A stretch of 64,000 nucleotides of DNA, from NCBI GenBank assembly GCA_017577365.1, contig PKRJ01000017.1, positions 4,055-68,054 on the forward strand, written 5' to 3'. Positions 18,255-27,137 of this stretch are shown here, in pieces. Numbering within the stretch: position 1 is the stretch's first letter; each line of letters starts with the position of its first letter. Origin of the DNA: Gammaproteobacteria bacterium. GTDB taxonomy: Bacteria; Pseudomonadota; Gammaproteobacteria; Steroidobacterales; Rariloculaceae. The notes under the pieces were generated by a model. The model searched no databases and had not been told where the DNA came from. It saw nothing but the letters and a program-made list of their open reading frames with translations. The translations under genes and the position numbers were made by a program.

Positions 18255-18562
18255 GCACCGCGGTGCCGATCGAGCATGCGCTGCTTCTCGCCGCGATCCT
18301 GTTCGGCCTCGGTCTGATCGGCGTGCTCGTGCGGCGCAACCTGATCTTCATGCTGCTCTCGATCGAGATCATGCTGAACGCGACCGCGCTCGCGTTCATC
18401 GCCGCCGGCGCGCGCTGGGCCGCGGCCGACGGACAGGTGATGTTCATTCTCGTGCTGACGCTGACCGCTGCGGAGGTGTCGATCGCGCTCGCGCTGCTGA
18501 TGCAGGTCTTCCGCCGCTTCAAGTCGCTCGACGCGGACGCGGTCAGCGAGATGAGGGGCTAG
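18251..18562 (+). CDS. nuoK: NADH-quinone oxidoreductase subunit K
   Basis: A 103-residue three-helix subunit of the membrane arm, homologous to MrpC. The essential glutamates in helices 2 and 3 are seen in LLSIEIMLNATALAF and LTAAEVSIALAL. It is coupled by ATGA to nuoJ and separated from nuoL by three bases. Length is normal for the family. Confidence 0.96.
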   Translation: MSTAVPIEHALLLAAILFGLGLIGVLVRRNLIFMLLSIEIMLNATALAFIAAGARWAAADGQVMFILVLTLTAAEVSIALALLMQVFRRFKSLDADAVSEMRG

Positions 18563-18565
18563 CCG

Positions 18566-20485
18566 ATGCTCGACATGCTCTGGCTCGTTCCGCTGTTGCC
18601 GCTCGCGGGAAGCGCGATCCTGATGGTGACGCGCGGCGAGCTCTCGGCGCGCACGGTCGCGGTGATCGGCGCCGGCTCCGTCGGGCTCTCGGCCGTCGCG
18701 GCGCTGCTCGTCGCGAGCGGCTTCCTCGCATCGGACGGCGACACGGTGCGCTCCGGGATCGCGACGTGGATCGCATCCGATCGGCTCGTGCTTCGCTTCG
18801 GGCTGCACCTCGACGCGCTGTCCCTCGTGATGATCCTCGTGATCACGCTCGTCGGCTTCCTGATCCATCTTTACTCGACCGCGTACATGGCCGGCGACGA
18901 AGGATTCAGCCGCTTCTTCGCGTACATGAATCTGTTCACCGCGGCGATGCTGGTCCTCGTGCTCGCCGACAACCTCTTGCTGCTCTATCTCGGCTGGGAA
19001 GGCGTCGGTCTCTGCAGCTATCTCCTGATCGGCTTCTGGTACAAGGATCCCGCGAACGGCTACGCGGCGCGCAAGGCGTTCGTCGTGACCCGCGCCGGCG
19101 ACACCGCGATGCTGATCGGGTTGCTGCTGCTCGCGACGTCGCTCGGCACGCTCGAGATCGCCGAGCTCCTCGAGCGCGCCGAGAGCAGCTGGGCGGTCGG
19201 CTCCGGGATCGCGACGGCGGCGGCCGCGCTGCTGCTCGCGGGTGCGGTCGGCAAGTCCGCGCAGCTTCCGCTTCAGACGTGGCTTCCGGACGCGATGGCG
19301 GGCCCGACGCCGGTCAGCGCGCTGATCCATGCGGCGACGATGGTCACGGCCGGCGTGTATCTGATCGCACGCACGCACACGCTCTTCTCGCTCGCGCCCG
19401 ATGTTCAGCTCGCGGTCGCCGTGATCGGCGCGTTGACGCTGCTCGGCGCCGCGTTCGCCGCGCTCGCGCAACGCGACATCAAGCGCATCCTCGCGTACTC
19501 GACGATGAGCCAGATCGGCTACATGTTCCTCGCGCTCGGCGTCGGCGCGTGGAGCGCGGCGATCTTCCATTTCATGACACACGCGTTCTTCAAGGCGCTG
19601 CTCTTCCTCGCTGCCGGCGCGCTGATCCTCGCGCTCCATCACGAGCAGGACATCTTCCGCATGGGCGGGCTGCGCCGCCGCCTGCCGGCCGTGTTCTGGA
19701 CGTTCCTCATCGGCGCCGCGGCGCTCGCGTCCGTGCCGCTCGTGACGAGCGGCTTCTACAGCAAGGAGCAGATCCTCGCGGGGGCGTGGGCCTTCGACCG
19801 CGGCGGCGCGCTGCTCGGGCTCGCGGGTCTCGTCGCGGCTTTCGTCACGTCCGTCTACATCTTTCGCGCGGTCTTCATCGTGTTCTTCGGACCGCAGGCC
19901 GGGCACGGCGACGCGGCCGACGTCGCGCTCGTCGACGGGCGCGGCGAGTCCACGCGCGGCGGGCGCATCGCGTTGCTGCTCCCGCTCGTAGCGCTCGCCA
20001 TGCTTTCGATCGTCGGCGGCTTCGTCGATGCGCCGGCGAGCGCCTTCTCGGACTTCATGTCGACCGCGCTGCCTCGCGCGGAGACGGCGGAGAACGAAAC
20101 GGCCGCCGTCATGCTCGAGATCACGGCGGCGATCGTCTCGCTCGCCGGCATCGTCGTCGCGTATCGGCTGTTCTTCCCGCACGGCGGGCGCGTCAAGGCG
20201 CCCGCCGTGCGCGAGCGCGCGCCGTGGCCCGCGGCGCTCGATCGTCTCTGGGCGTCCGGCTGGGGTTTCGATCGCGCGTATGACGCGCTCTTCGTCAAGC
20301 CGTTCGTCGCGATCGCCGCGGCGCTGCGCGGCGATCCGGTGGACGACGCGTATTCGGGTGTAGCGGCCGGTCTTCGCGCCGCGTGGCGCGGCGCGGCCGA
20401 AAGCCAAACGGGCGAGCTTCGCTGGTACGCGGCCGGCATGCTCGCGGGCCTCGTGATCGTGCTCGCCGTGGCGCTGCTCCTATGA
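18566..20485 (+). CDS. nuoL: NADH-quinone oxidoreductase subunit L
   Basis: A 639-residue antiporter-like subunit at the far end of the membrane arm. Recognisable segments are LYLGWEGVGLCSYLLIGFW with the key glutamate, the half-channel lysine region GKSAQLPLQTWLPDAMAGPT, ALIHAATMVTAGVYLIAR, and KRILAYSTMSQIGYMFLALG. The C-terminal part includes the long lateral helix and a last anchor helix. AGGGG lies upstream of ATG 18566. It overlaps nuoM by four bases. Confidence 0.96.
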   Translation: MLDMLWLVPLLPLAGSAILMVTRGELSARTVAVIGAGSVGLSAVAALLVASGFLASDGDTVRSGIATWIASDRLVLRFGLHLDALSLVMILVITLVGFLIHLYSTAYMAGDEGFSRFFAYMNLFTAAMLVLVLADNLLLLYLGWEGVGLCSYLLIGFWYKDPANGYAARKAFVVTRAGDTAMLIGLLLLATSLGTLEIAELLERAESSWAVGSGIATAAAALLLAGAVGKSAQLPLQTWLPDAMAGPTPVSALIHAATMVTAGVYLIARTHTLFSLAPDVQLAVAVIGALTLLGAAFAALAQRDIKRILAYSTMSQIGYMFLALGVGAWSAAIFHFMTHAFFKALLFLAAGALILALHHEQDIFRMGGLRRRLPAVFWTFLIGAAALASVPLVTSGFYSKEQILAGAWAFDRGGALLGLAGLVAAFVTSVYIFRAVFIVFFGPQAGHGDAADVALVDGRGESTRGGRIALLLPLVALAMLSIVGGFVDAPASAFSDFMSTALPRAETAENETAAVMLEITAAIVSLAGIVVAYRLFFPHGGRVKAPAVRERAPWPAALDRLWASGWGFDRAYDALFVKPFVAIAAALRGDPVDDAYSGVAAGLRAAWRGAAESQTGELRWYAAGMLAGLVIVLAVALLL

Positions 20486-21981
20486 TCCTCGCGTGGCTCA
20501 TCGTCGTTCCGCTCGTCGCAGGCGCGCTCGCGTGGCTCGGCGAACGGCAGAGCGTGCGGCTTTGCCGCTGGATCGCGCTGCTCGCGCTCGGCGCCGATCT
20601 CGCGCTGCTCGCGGCGATCTGGCTGAACGCGCCCGCGATCGACCCGACGGTGCGCTCGGGCTGGCTCGTCGAGGCCGCGCGTCCGTGGATCCCGCGCTTC
20701 GGCATCGACTTCCACGTCGCGATGGACGGGCTCGGCCTGCTGATGGTCGCGCTGACGCTGTTCCTGGGGATCGTCGCGGTCGCGTGCTCGTGGACCGAGA
20801 TCCGCGAGCGCGTCGGGTTCTTCCACGCGAATCTGCTCTGGTCGATCGCCGGCATCGTCGGCGTCTTCGTCGCGCTCGATCTGTTCTTGTTCTTCTTCCT
20901 CTGGGAAGTGATGCTCGTGCCGATGTACTTCCTGATCGCCATCTGGGGGCACGAGAACCGCATCTACTCGGCGATCAAGTTCTTCATCTTCACGCAGGCG
21001 AGCAGCCTGCTGATGCTCGCGTCGATCGTCGGGCTCGCGTGGATCAACGCGAGCGCAACCGGAGAGTGGACTTTCAACTACTTCGCTCTGCTCGGCACGG
21101 ATCTCGAGCCGAATATCGCGATGTGGCTCATGCTCGGATTCTTCATCGCGTTCGCGGTGAAGCTGCCCGCCGTGCCGTTTCATACGTGGTTGCCGGACGC
21201 GCACACCGACGCGCCGACGGCGGGCAGCATCATCCTGGCCGGCGTGCTGCTGAAGACCGGCGCCTACGGCTTGATCCGTTTCGTCGTGCCGCTCTTCCCG
21301 GATGCTGCGATGCGGATCGCGCCGGTCGCCATGGCGCTCGCGGTCGCGGGCATTCTCTACGGCGCCGTGCTCGCTTTCGCGCAGGTCGACTTCAAACGGC
21401 TCGTCGCATACACGAGCGTGAGCCACCTGGGCTTCGTCCTGCTCGGCATCTTCGCGTGGAACGAGCTCGCGCTGCAGGGTGCGATCATGGGCATGATCGC
21501 ACACGGGCTTTCGACCGGAGGGCTGTTCGCGGTCGCCGGCGCGCTTCAGGAACGGCTGCACACGCGGGACATGCGCAGGATGGGGGGCCTCTGGCTGCGA
21601 CTGCCGCGGATGGGCGCCGTGGCGCTCTTCTTCGCGATCGCATCGCTCGGGCTGCCGGGCCTTGCGAACTTCGTCGCCGAGTTCCTCGTGCTGCTCGGGT
21701 CGTTCGCCGTCGCGCCGGCCGCCGCGGTGCTCGCCGCGGTCGGGTTGATCTTCGCGGCAGTCTACTCGCTCGTGCTGATCCAGCGATCGTTCCACGGACC
21801 GGCGAAAAAGGAGATCCGCGCGACGGATTTCGACCGACGCGAGATGGCGTGGTCCGCCGCGATGATCGTCGCGCTCGTCTGGCTCGGGCTTCGGCCGCAA
21901 CCGGTCTTCGACGCGGCGAGGCCGACGCTCGAGGAGCTCGGCGTCCCCGCCGTGCTTTCCGACGAAGGTGCCGAGCCGTGA
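20482..21981 (+). CDS. nuoM: NADH-quinone oxidoreductase subunit M
   Basis: A 499-residue antiporter-like proton-pumping subunit with about fourteen helices. It shows FFLWEVMLVPMYFLIAIWG with the essential glutamate, AVKLPAVPFHTWLPDAHTDAP with a conserved lysine, LLKTGAYGLIRF, and KRLVAYTSVSHLGFVLLGIF. It starts within the nuoL stop and ends in a GTGA overlap with nuoN. Length is usual. Confidence 0.96.
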   Translation: MILAWLIVVPLVAGALAWLGERQSVRLCRWIALLALGADLALLAAIWLNAPAIDPTVRSGWLVEAARPWIPRFGIDFHVAMDGLGLLMVALTLFLGIVAVACSWTEIRERVGFFHANLLWSIAGIVGVFVALDLFLFFFLWEVMLVPMYFLIAIWGHENRIYSAIKFFIFTQASSLLMLASIVGLAWINASATGEWTFNYFALLGTDLEPNIAMWLMLGFFIAFAVKLPAVPFHTWLPDAHTDAPTAGSIILAGVLLKTGAYGLIRFVVPLFPDAAMRIAPVAMALAVAGILYGAVLAFAQVDFKRLVAYTSVSHLGFVLLGIFAWNELALQGAIMGMIAHGLSTGGLFAVAGALQERLHTRDMRRMGGLWLRLPRMGAVALFFAIASLGLPGLANFVAEFLVLLGSFAVAPAAAVLAAVGLIFAAVYSLVLIQRSFHGPAKKEIRATDFDRREMAWSAAMIVALVWLGLRPQPVFDAARPTLEELGVPAVLSDEGAEP

Positions 21982-23426
21982 CGTTCACCTCCGCGCATCT
22001 CGTCGCGCTGCTGCCGATCGTCGTGCTCGGCGGCGCCGCGATCGTCGTGCTGCTGCTCGCGGCCTTCTCGCCGTCGCGGCGCGTCACGACCGGCGCGACC
22101 GCGATCGCTCTCGCCGCGACGCTCGCGACGCTGCCGATCGCCGCGCGCGTGATACCGCTCGACGTGAGCCCGCTGATCCGCATCGACGGCGCGGCGCTCC
22201 TCTATACGGGGCTTCTCGTCGCGTGCACGCTCGGGGTGCTCGGCCTGTCGACGGCGTACTTGAAAGGCCTCGGCGAATCCGTCGGCGAGCTCTGCATTCT
22301 GCTCGTCACCGCGGCCTTGGGCGCCGCCGTTCTCTCGGCGAGCTCGCATTTCGCGTCGCTCTTCCTAGGCATCGAGCTCGTCAGCGTCTCACTGTTCGCG
22401 CTGCTCGCGTACGCGCGGGACGAGAAACCGAATCTCGAGGCATCGCTCAAGTACGTGATCCTGAGCGGCGTCTCGTCGGCGTTTCTGCTCTTCGGCATCG
22501 CGCTCGTCTACACCGAGCTCGGCACGCTCGAGTTCGCCCGGATCGCGGAGCTCGTTCCCCTCGAAAGCGCATCGAGCGTGTACATCGCCGGCGGCCTCGG
22601 CTTCGTGATCGCCGGCATCGCGTTCAAGATGTCGCTCGTGCCGTTTCACCTCTGGACGCCGGACGTCTATCAGGGCGCGCCGGCGCCGATCACCGCGTTC
22701 CTCGCGACCGTGTCGAAGGGGGCCGTCTTCGTCGTGCTGCTTCGCTATTTCATGCTGGCCGATGCCTACGCTTATCGGCCGCTGATCGTCGCGCTCTCGC
22801 TCCTTGCCGGCGCGTCGATGCTCCTCGGCAACGTGCTCGCGCTGTTGCAGAACAACGTGAAGCGGATACTCGCGTACTCGTCGATCGCGCACATCGGCTA
22901 TCTCCTCGTCGCGTTCATCGCGGGAGGCGCGGTTGCGATCGAATCGGCGAGCTACTACCTCGCCGCCTATCTCGCGAGCTCGATCGGCGCGTTCGGCGTC
23001 GTCGCGATCCTCTCGTCCGGGGTCGAGGGCGAGACGCAGACGCTGCGCGAGTACCGCGGCCTGTACTGGCGCCGTCCGTGGCTCGCCGCCGTCTTTTCGC
23101 TGATGCTGCTGTCGCTCGCCGGGATCCCGTTGACGATGGGCTTCGTCGCGAAGTTCTACGTCGTCGCGGCGAGCATCGACGCGTCGCTCTGGGTGCTGCT
23201 CGCGCTCGTGATCGTCGGGAGCGGCATCGGGCTGTTCTACTACCTGCGCGTGCTCGTGACGCTCTATCTCGAGCCCGACGACGTCACGCCTGACGGCGCG
23301 CGAGCCGCGGCGGCACCGAGCGGCCACGTCGTGCTCGCCGTCGCGAGCGTTGCGGTGATCTGGCTCGGCATCTTCCCCGCGCAGCTGATCGACGTCGTGC
23401 GGGCGCTCGCGTTCACGAACGGTTGA
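21978..23426 (+). CDS. nuoN: NADH-quinone oxidoreductase subunit N
   Basis: A 482-residue antiporter-like subunit, the third proton pump of the membrane arm. Features include FLGIELVSVSLFALLAY with the conserved glutamate, AFKMSLVPFHLWTPDVYQGAP, FLATVSKGAVFVVLLRY, and KRILAYSSIAHIGYLLVAF. The start is GTG at 21978 overlapping the nuoM stop (GTGA), so it depends on coupling. It ends the nuo operon, 48 bp from the convergent HDOD gene; no clear terminator with a T-run is visible there. Confidence 0.95.
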   Translation: MTFTSAHLVALLPIVVLGGAAIVVLLLAAFSPSRRVTTGATAIALAATLATLPIAARVIPLDVSPLIRIDGAALLYTGLLVACTLGVLGLSTAYLKGLGESVGELCILLVTAALGAAVLSASSHFASLFLGIELVSVSLFALLAYARDEKPNLEASLKYVILSGVSSAFLLFGIALVYTELGTLEFARIAELVPLESASSVYIAGGLGFVIAGIAFKMSLVPFHLWTPDVYQGAPAPITAFLATVSKGAVFVVLLRYFMLADAYAYRPLIVALSLLAGASMLLGNVLALLQNNVKRILAYSSIAHIGYLLVAFIAGGAVAIESASYYLAAYLASSIGAFGVVAILSSGVEGETQTLREYRGLYWRRPWLAAVFSLMLLSLAGIPLTMGFVAKFYVVAASIDASLWVLLALVIVGSGIGLFYYLRVLVTLYLEPDDVTPDGARAAAAPSGHVVLAVASVAVIWLGIFPAQLIDVVRALAFTNG

Positions 23427-23474
23427 CGAGGAGGCGTGCGCGTGGCGACGCGCCGATTCGCGCCGCGCAACCGC

Positions 23475-24335
23475 CTAGGCCGCGAGCGCCGCGCAGAGCT
23501 CCGCAGTGAGCTCGGGGATCGCCGCAGCGATCGCGTCGACGTCACGGCCGGCGATACCGAGCTCGGCGACGACGGCGGGATCGGGCGCCGCGCGCTCGTC
23601 CGGGACGGGCAGGAAGGCGAATCCGGCCGCCGCCGCGAGCGCATCGGCGACGTTCACCGTGCACGCCGCGATTCTCGACGGCCCCTCGAGCTCGAGCGGA
23701 GCATCGAGCGCTCCGACCACCTCGCCGATCCAGGGCGGGAGCTGCCACTGGTCGCAAAGCTCGCGGCCGAAGTCGGCATGGTTCGCCCCGAGCGTCTCCT
23801 CCTCGATCGCACCGAGCGAGCGTCCGCTGCGCGCGCGCTCGTGCGCGACGGCGGCGAACGCCGCCGGATCGTGCCGCAGCTCGACGAGGAAACCGATATC
23901 GTGCACCAGCCCGCAGAGGAACATCTCGCTCGAATTGGCGAGCCTCGCGACCTCCGCGAGGCTCTTCGTCGCGCAAGCGACCGCAAGGGAGTGCTGCCAG
24001 AGCTCCCTCGCGAACGCGCCGCTACGAATGAGGCGCCCGAAGCTCGCGGCGATCGCTATGCTCATCACGCCCTCCGCGCCGAGCATCATGATCGCGCGTT
24101 CGATCGAAGCGATGGACCGGGGAAGGCCGTAGAACGCGGAATTCACGACCCTGAGGATTCGCATGCACAACGCGGGATCGGTCGACACGATGCGGGCGAG
24201 CTCCCGGATCGTGCGCCGCTGGTCGCGAACCACCTCGATGATCCGCAGCGTGACCTCCGGCAGCATCGCGAAACGCTTCATCGACGCGACCACCGCGGCC
24301 GCAATGTCGGCGCGCGTCGTCCCGTTCCCGCTCAT
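23475..24335 (-). CDS. HDOD domain protein
   Basis: A 286-residue protein with an HDOD domain over about residues 20-210. The degenerate HD-like residues are seen in FLCGLVHDIGFLVELRHD, together with VNSAFYGLPRSIASIERAIMMLG, typical of the family. HDOD proteins are signalling partners without a proven enzyme activity and often work with cyclic-di-GMP systems. The gene lies 3 bp after the GGDEF-EAL gene and is the last of a three-gene operon, so it probably acts as its output or scaffold. No membrane segment. Confidence 0.88.
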   Translation of the reverse strand: MSGNGTTRADIAAAVVASMKRFAMLPEVTLRIIEVVRDQRRTIRELARIVSTDPALCMRILRVVNSAFYGLPRSIASIERAIMMLGAEGVMSIAIAASFGRLIRSGAFARELWQHSLAVACATKSLAEVARLANSSEMFLCGLVHDIGFLVELRHDPAAFAAVAHERARSGRSLGAIEEETLGANHADFGRELCDQWQLPPWIGEVVGALDAPLELEGPSRIAACTVNVADALAAAAGFAFLPVPDERAAPDPAVVAELGIAGRDVDAIAAAIPELTAELCAALAA

Positions 24336-24338
24336 CGG

Positions 24339-26144
24339 TCAATGTCCGGCGATGCCGACCCGGCGGAAGACGGGAACGTCGCCGGCCGGGATCGCCTCTG
24401 CCATCGCGACTCCCGTGTTCATCCGTTCGGTAAACGCCGGAATCTCCTCGGCCGGCAACGGCTTCGCGAAGTAGTAACCCTGCCCGAAGTCGCAGTTCAG
24501 CGCTTGCAGGCTGATGACCTGCTCCGCCGATTCGATCCCCTCGGCGACCGTTCTCATGTCGAGGTCGTGCGCGAGCTCGATGATCGCGTTCAGCACGGCC
24601 ATCAGATCGCGTCCGTCGCCCATCGACTGCACGAATGAGCGATCGATCTTGAGGACGTCGAACGGGAAGTCGCGAAGACATGCGAGCGACGAATGGCCCG
24701 TGCCGAAGTCGTCCATCTGGATTCGGACGCCGAGCTCCTGCAATGCCTTGAGCACCGCGGTCGTCGCCACCGCGTCGCGCATCATCTCGCTCTCGGTCAC
24801 CTCGAGGTAGAGATCGGAACGGGCGACGCCCGCCTCCGCGAGGATCTGCTCGACGCGCTCGACGAATCGGGGCACGAGCAGCTGCTGACGAGCCAGGTTC
24901 ACGCTGACGCTCGACGGCGCGTGCGCGCCGCGGGATTGCCACTCGGCGAACTGCCTTACGGCCTCGCGAAGCACCCAATCGCCGATCGGCACGATCAAGC
25001 CGACCTCCTCCGCGATCGAGACGAACCGATCCGGGTAGAGCAGCCCGCGCTCCGGATGCTTCCAGCGGATCAGCGCCTCTACGCTCTCGACGCGCCCGGT
25101 CGTCAGGCAAATGATCGGCTGATAGTGCAGCACGAACTGCTGCTGCTCGATCGCCTGATACAGCGCGCTTTCGATCTCGAGCTTGCGCTTCACGCGCATG
25201 CGCATCGATCGATCGAATACCGCGTATCGCCCCCTGCCGGCAGACTTCGCTTCGTACATCGCGGTATCGGCGTCGCGGAGCAGCGCGGCGACGGTCTCGT
25301 GGCCGAGCTCGCTCGTCACGATGCCGACGCTCGCCGTTGAGAACACCTCGTGCTCGCCGAGCTGATAGCCTTGCGCGAACGCCTCCAGCAGTCGGCCCGC
25401 GATCGACTCCGCGTCGCCGGGAGACGAGAGACCTTCGAGCAGCACGACGAACTCGTCGCCGCCGATCCGCGCAACCGTGCTGCTTTCGTAGAGTGAAACC
25501 GTGCCGACGGAGCGGAGGTTGCAGCGGAAACGCTCCGCGATCTCCATCAGCAGGCTGTCGCCGACCTCGTGCCCGAGGCTGTCGTTGACGTTCTTGAACC
25601 TATCGAAATCGAAGAACAGCACCGCGAAGTGATAGGCCGGATCGCGCCGCTTGCGCTCGATCGTGCGCTCGATCTGCTCCACGAGAAACTCGCGATTCGG
25701 CAAGCCGGTCAAGGTATCGTGGTACGCGCGGCGGCTGAGCTCGGCCATCAACGCTTGGGTGTGAAGCTCGCGGGTGACGCGCGCCTTGACCTCGGCCGCG
25801 CACACGGGCTTGCGGATATAGTCGGCGGCACCGAGCGCGAACGCCTCACTGACCGTTTTCTGGTCGTCCGCGCCCGTGACGAGCATCACCGGAATCGACG
25901 CGAGGTCGGCGTTCTCCTTCAGCGTCTTCAGCACCGTCATGCCGTCCATGTCCGGCATCTGATAGTCCAGAAGAATGAGCGCGGGACGGTGCGTCGACGC
26001 CGCGTCGAGCCCTTCCGTTCCGGAGAACGCGTGCACGAGCTCGATCGGCAGCGCCTTCAAATGCGCACGAAACAGCGCGTGAATCTCCGGCGCATCGTCG
26101 ATCAAGAGCACCTTGCTGATGCCCCGTGCGGCCGCCTCGATCAT
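24339..26144 (-). CDS. Response regulator with GGDEF and EAL domains
   Basis: About 601 residues from ATG 26144, which has GAGGGAG five bases upstream. Domains in order: a receiver domain (VLLIDDAPEIH, phospho-acceptor in LILLDYQMPDMDG, lysine in IRKPV), a GGDEF domain (YHDTLTGLPNRE, active-site RIGGDEFVVLLE) and an EAL domain (ESVEALIRWKHPERG, EVTESEM, MDDFGTGHSSL, KIDRSFV, AEGIES). Both catalytic motifs are intact, so it may make or break cyclic-di-GMP depending on phosphorylation of the receiver. It overlaps the upstream receiver-Hpt gene by four bases, suggesting a phosphorelay from that protein. No histidine kinase is encoded nearby. Confidence 0.94.
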   Translation of the reverse strand: MIEAAARGISKVLLIDDAPEIHALFRAHLKALPIELVHAFSGTEGLDAASTHRPALILLDYQMPDMDGMTVLKTLKENADLASIPVMLVTGADDQKTVSEAFALGAADYIRKPVCAAEVKARVTRELHTQALMAELSRRAYHDTLTGLPNREFLVEQIERTIERKRRDPAYHFAVLFFDFDRFKNVNDSLGHEVGDSLLMEIAERFRCNLRSVGTVSLYESSTVARIGGDEFVVLLEGLSSPGDAESIAGRLLEAFAQGYQLGEHEVFSTASVGIVTSELGHETVAALLRDADTAMYEAKSAGRGRYAVFDRSMRMRVKRKLEIESALYQAIEQQQFVLHYQPIICLTTGRVESVEALIRWKHPERGLLYPDRFVSIAEEVGLIVPIGDWVLREAVRQFAEWQSRGAHAPSSVSVNLARQQLLVPRFVERVEQILAEAGVARSDLYLEVTESEMMRDAVATTAVLKALQELGVRIQMDDFGTGHSSLACLRDFPFDVLKIDRSFVQSMGDGRDLMAVLNAIIELAHDLDMRTVAEGIESAEQVISLQALNCDFGQGYYFAKPLPAEEIPAFTERMNTGVAMAEAIPAGDVPVFRRVGIAGH

Positions 26145-27031
26145 GCCGCTCCCTCGTGTCGCAACCCGGAAGACGACGGCTCGCGGGCGCGGATCGCCGC
26201 CCGGCAAAGCGCCGTCAGGCGTCCGACTTTCGTCTCGAGCGCGCCGCCCACGGCTCCCCCGCGCGCTTCGGCCTCGACGGCGCGCGCGGCCTCGGTCAAC
26301 GAGGGGTAGCCGAAGCTTCCGCCCGCGCCCTTGACCTGATGCGCGAGCCGGGCGAGCTCGTCCAGGCGATTCGACGCGAGCGCGTCCTCGATGCTCGCGA
26401 CCGTGCGGGGAAGGTTCCCGACGAACGCGTCGATCAGCTCGGCCATGTCGGGATCGTCCGCGAAGTCGCTGTGAAGAGCGTCGGCCGCATTCGCTTCGAT
26501 ACCGAATGGAACGGGCGTCGTGCCCGTGCGCGATTCCCTCGGGCTCGAGCTCGGCGCGTCGGCGCCGTTCGATGCGCCGCGGCGGCTCCCGTTGTGAACC
26601 AGCTCACGTACGAGCGCGAGCAGGACCTCGGCGTCGATCGGCTTCGGGCTGAACGCGTCGCAGCCGGCGGCGAGGCAGTCGTCGACGTCGCCGGGCGCCG
26701 TCCGCGCCGTCAGCGCGACGATCGGCAGCGCGCAGCCGAGCCGGCGCAAAAGCCGGGTCGCGGCCAAGCCGTCGAGCGTCGGCATCTCGACGTCCGTGAG
26801 CACGATATCGGCCGGCGGCGGATCGACGAGCGTCGCGTCGCGGGCTCCGGGCACGGTCAGCGCCGCGAGCAGCTCGACGCCGTTCGCCACGGTCTCGACG
26901 CTCGCCCCGGCGCGCGCGAGACACCATTCGAGAAAACGGCGGTTCGCCGCGGCATCGTCCGCGACGAGCACGCGCACGCCGGCCAAGGGCAAGCCCTCGG
27001 CCGGGCCCGGAGTGTCCTTCGAATGAACCAT
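26141..27031 (-). CDS. Receiver-Hpt phosphorelay protein
   Basis: A 296-residue protein. The N-terminal receiver domain (about 17-140) has VLVADDAAANRRF, a phospho-acceptor Asp in IVLTDVEMPTLDG and the lysine in FSPKPIDAE. A low-complexity linker (about 145-175) leads to an Hpt domain with the phospho-histidine in LARLAHQVKGAGGSFG. This is the tail end of a hybrid kinase without the kinase, so phosphate must come from another protein. It is first in the operon with the GGDEF-EAL and HDOD genes and diverges from the MerR gene. Cytoplasmic. Confidence 0.9.
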   Translation of the reverse strand: MVHSKDTPGPAEGLPLAGVRVLVADDAAANRRFLEWCLARAGASVETVANGVELLAALTVPGARDATLVDPPPADIVLTDVEMPTLDGLAATRLLRRLGCALPIVALTARTAPGDVDDCLAAGCDAFSPKPIDAEVLLALVRELVHNGSRRGASNGADAPSSSPRESRTGTTPVPFGIEANAADALHSDFADDPDMAELIDAFVGNLPRTVASIEDALASNRLDELARLAHQVKGAGGSFGYPSLTEAARAVEAEARGGAVGGALETKVGRLTALCRAAIRAREPSSSGLRHEGAA

Positions 27032-27073
27032 CGTCTCATGTAACGGCCGCTCGGATCGGAACTTGAGGGCGGC

Positions 27074-27104
27074 TTGACCCTCACGTTACGTGAGGCGCTA
27101 TCGT
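27074..27104 (+). promoter_or_regulatory. MerR-type promoter of the TipAS regulator gene
   Basis: A -35 TTGACC (27074-27079) and a -10 TATCGT (27099-27104) are separated by 19 bases rather than 17. A perfect dyad CCTCACG-TTA-CGTGAGG (27079-27095) lies in and next to the spacer. This over-long spacer with a centred dyad is the hallmark of promoters activated by MerR-family proteins through DNA untwisting. It sits 33 bp before the start at 27138, so the regulator probably controls itself. Confidence 0.8.
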
Positions 27105-27137
27105 TTCGGCCCGGCGACGAACGCGAGGACGAGTCGA

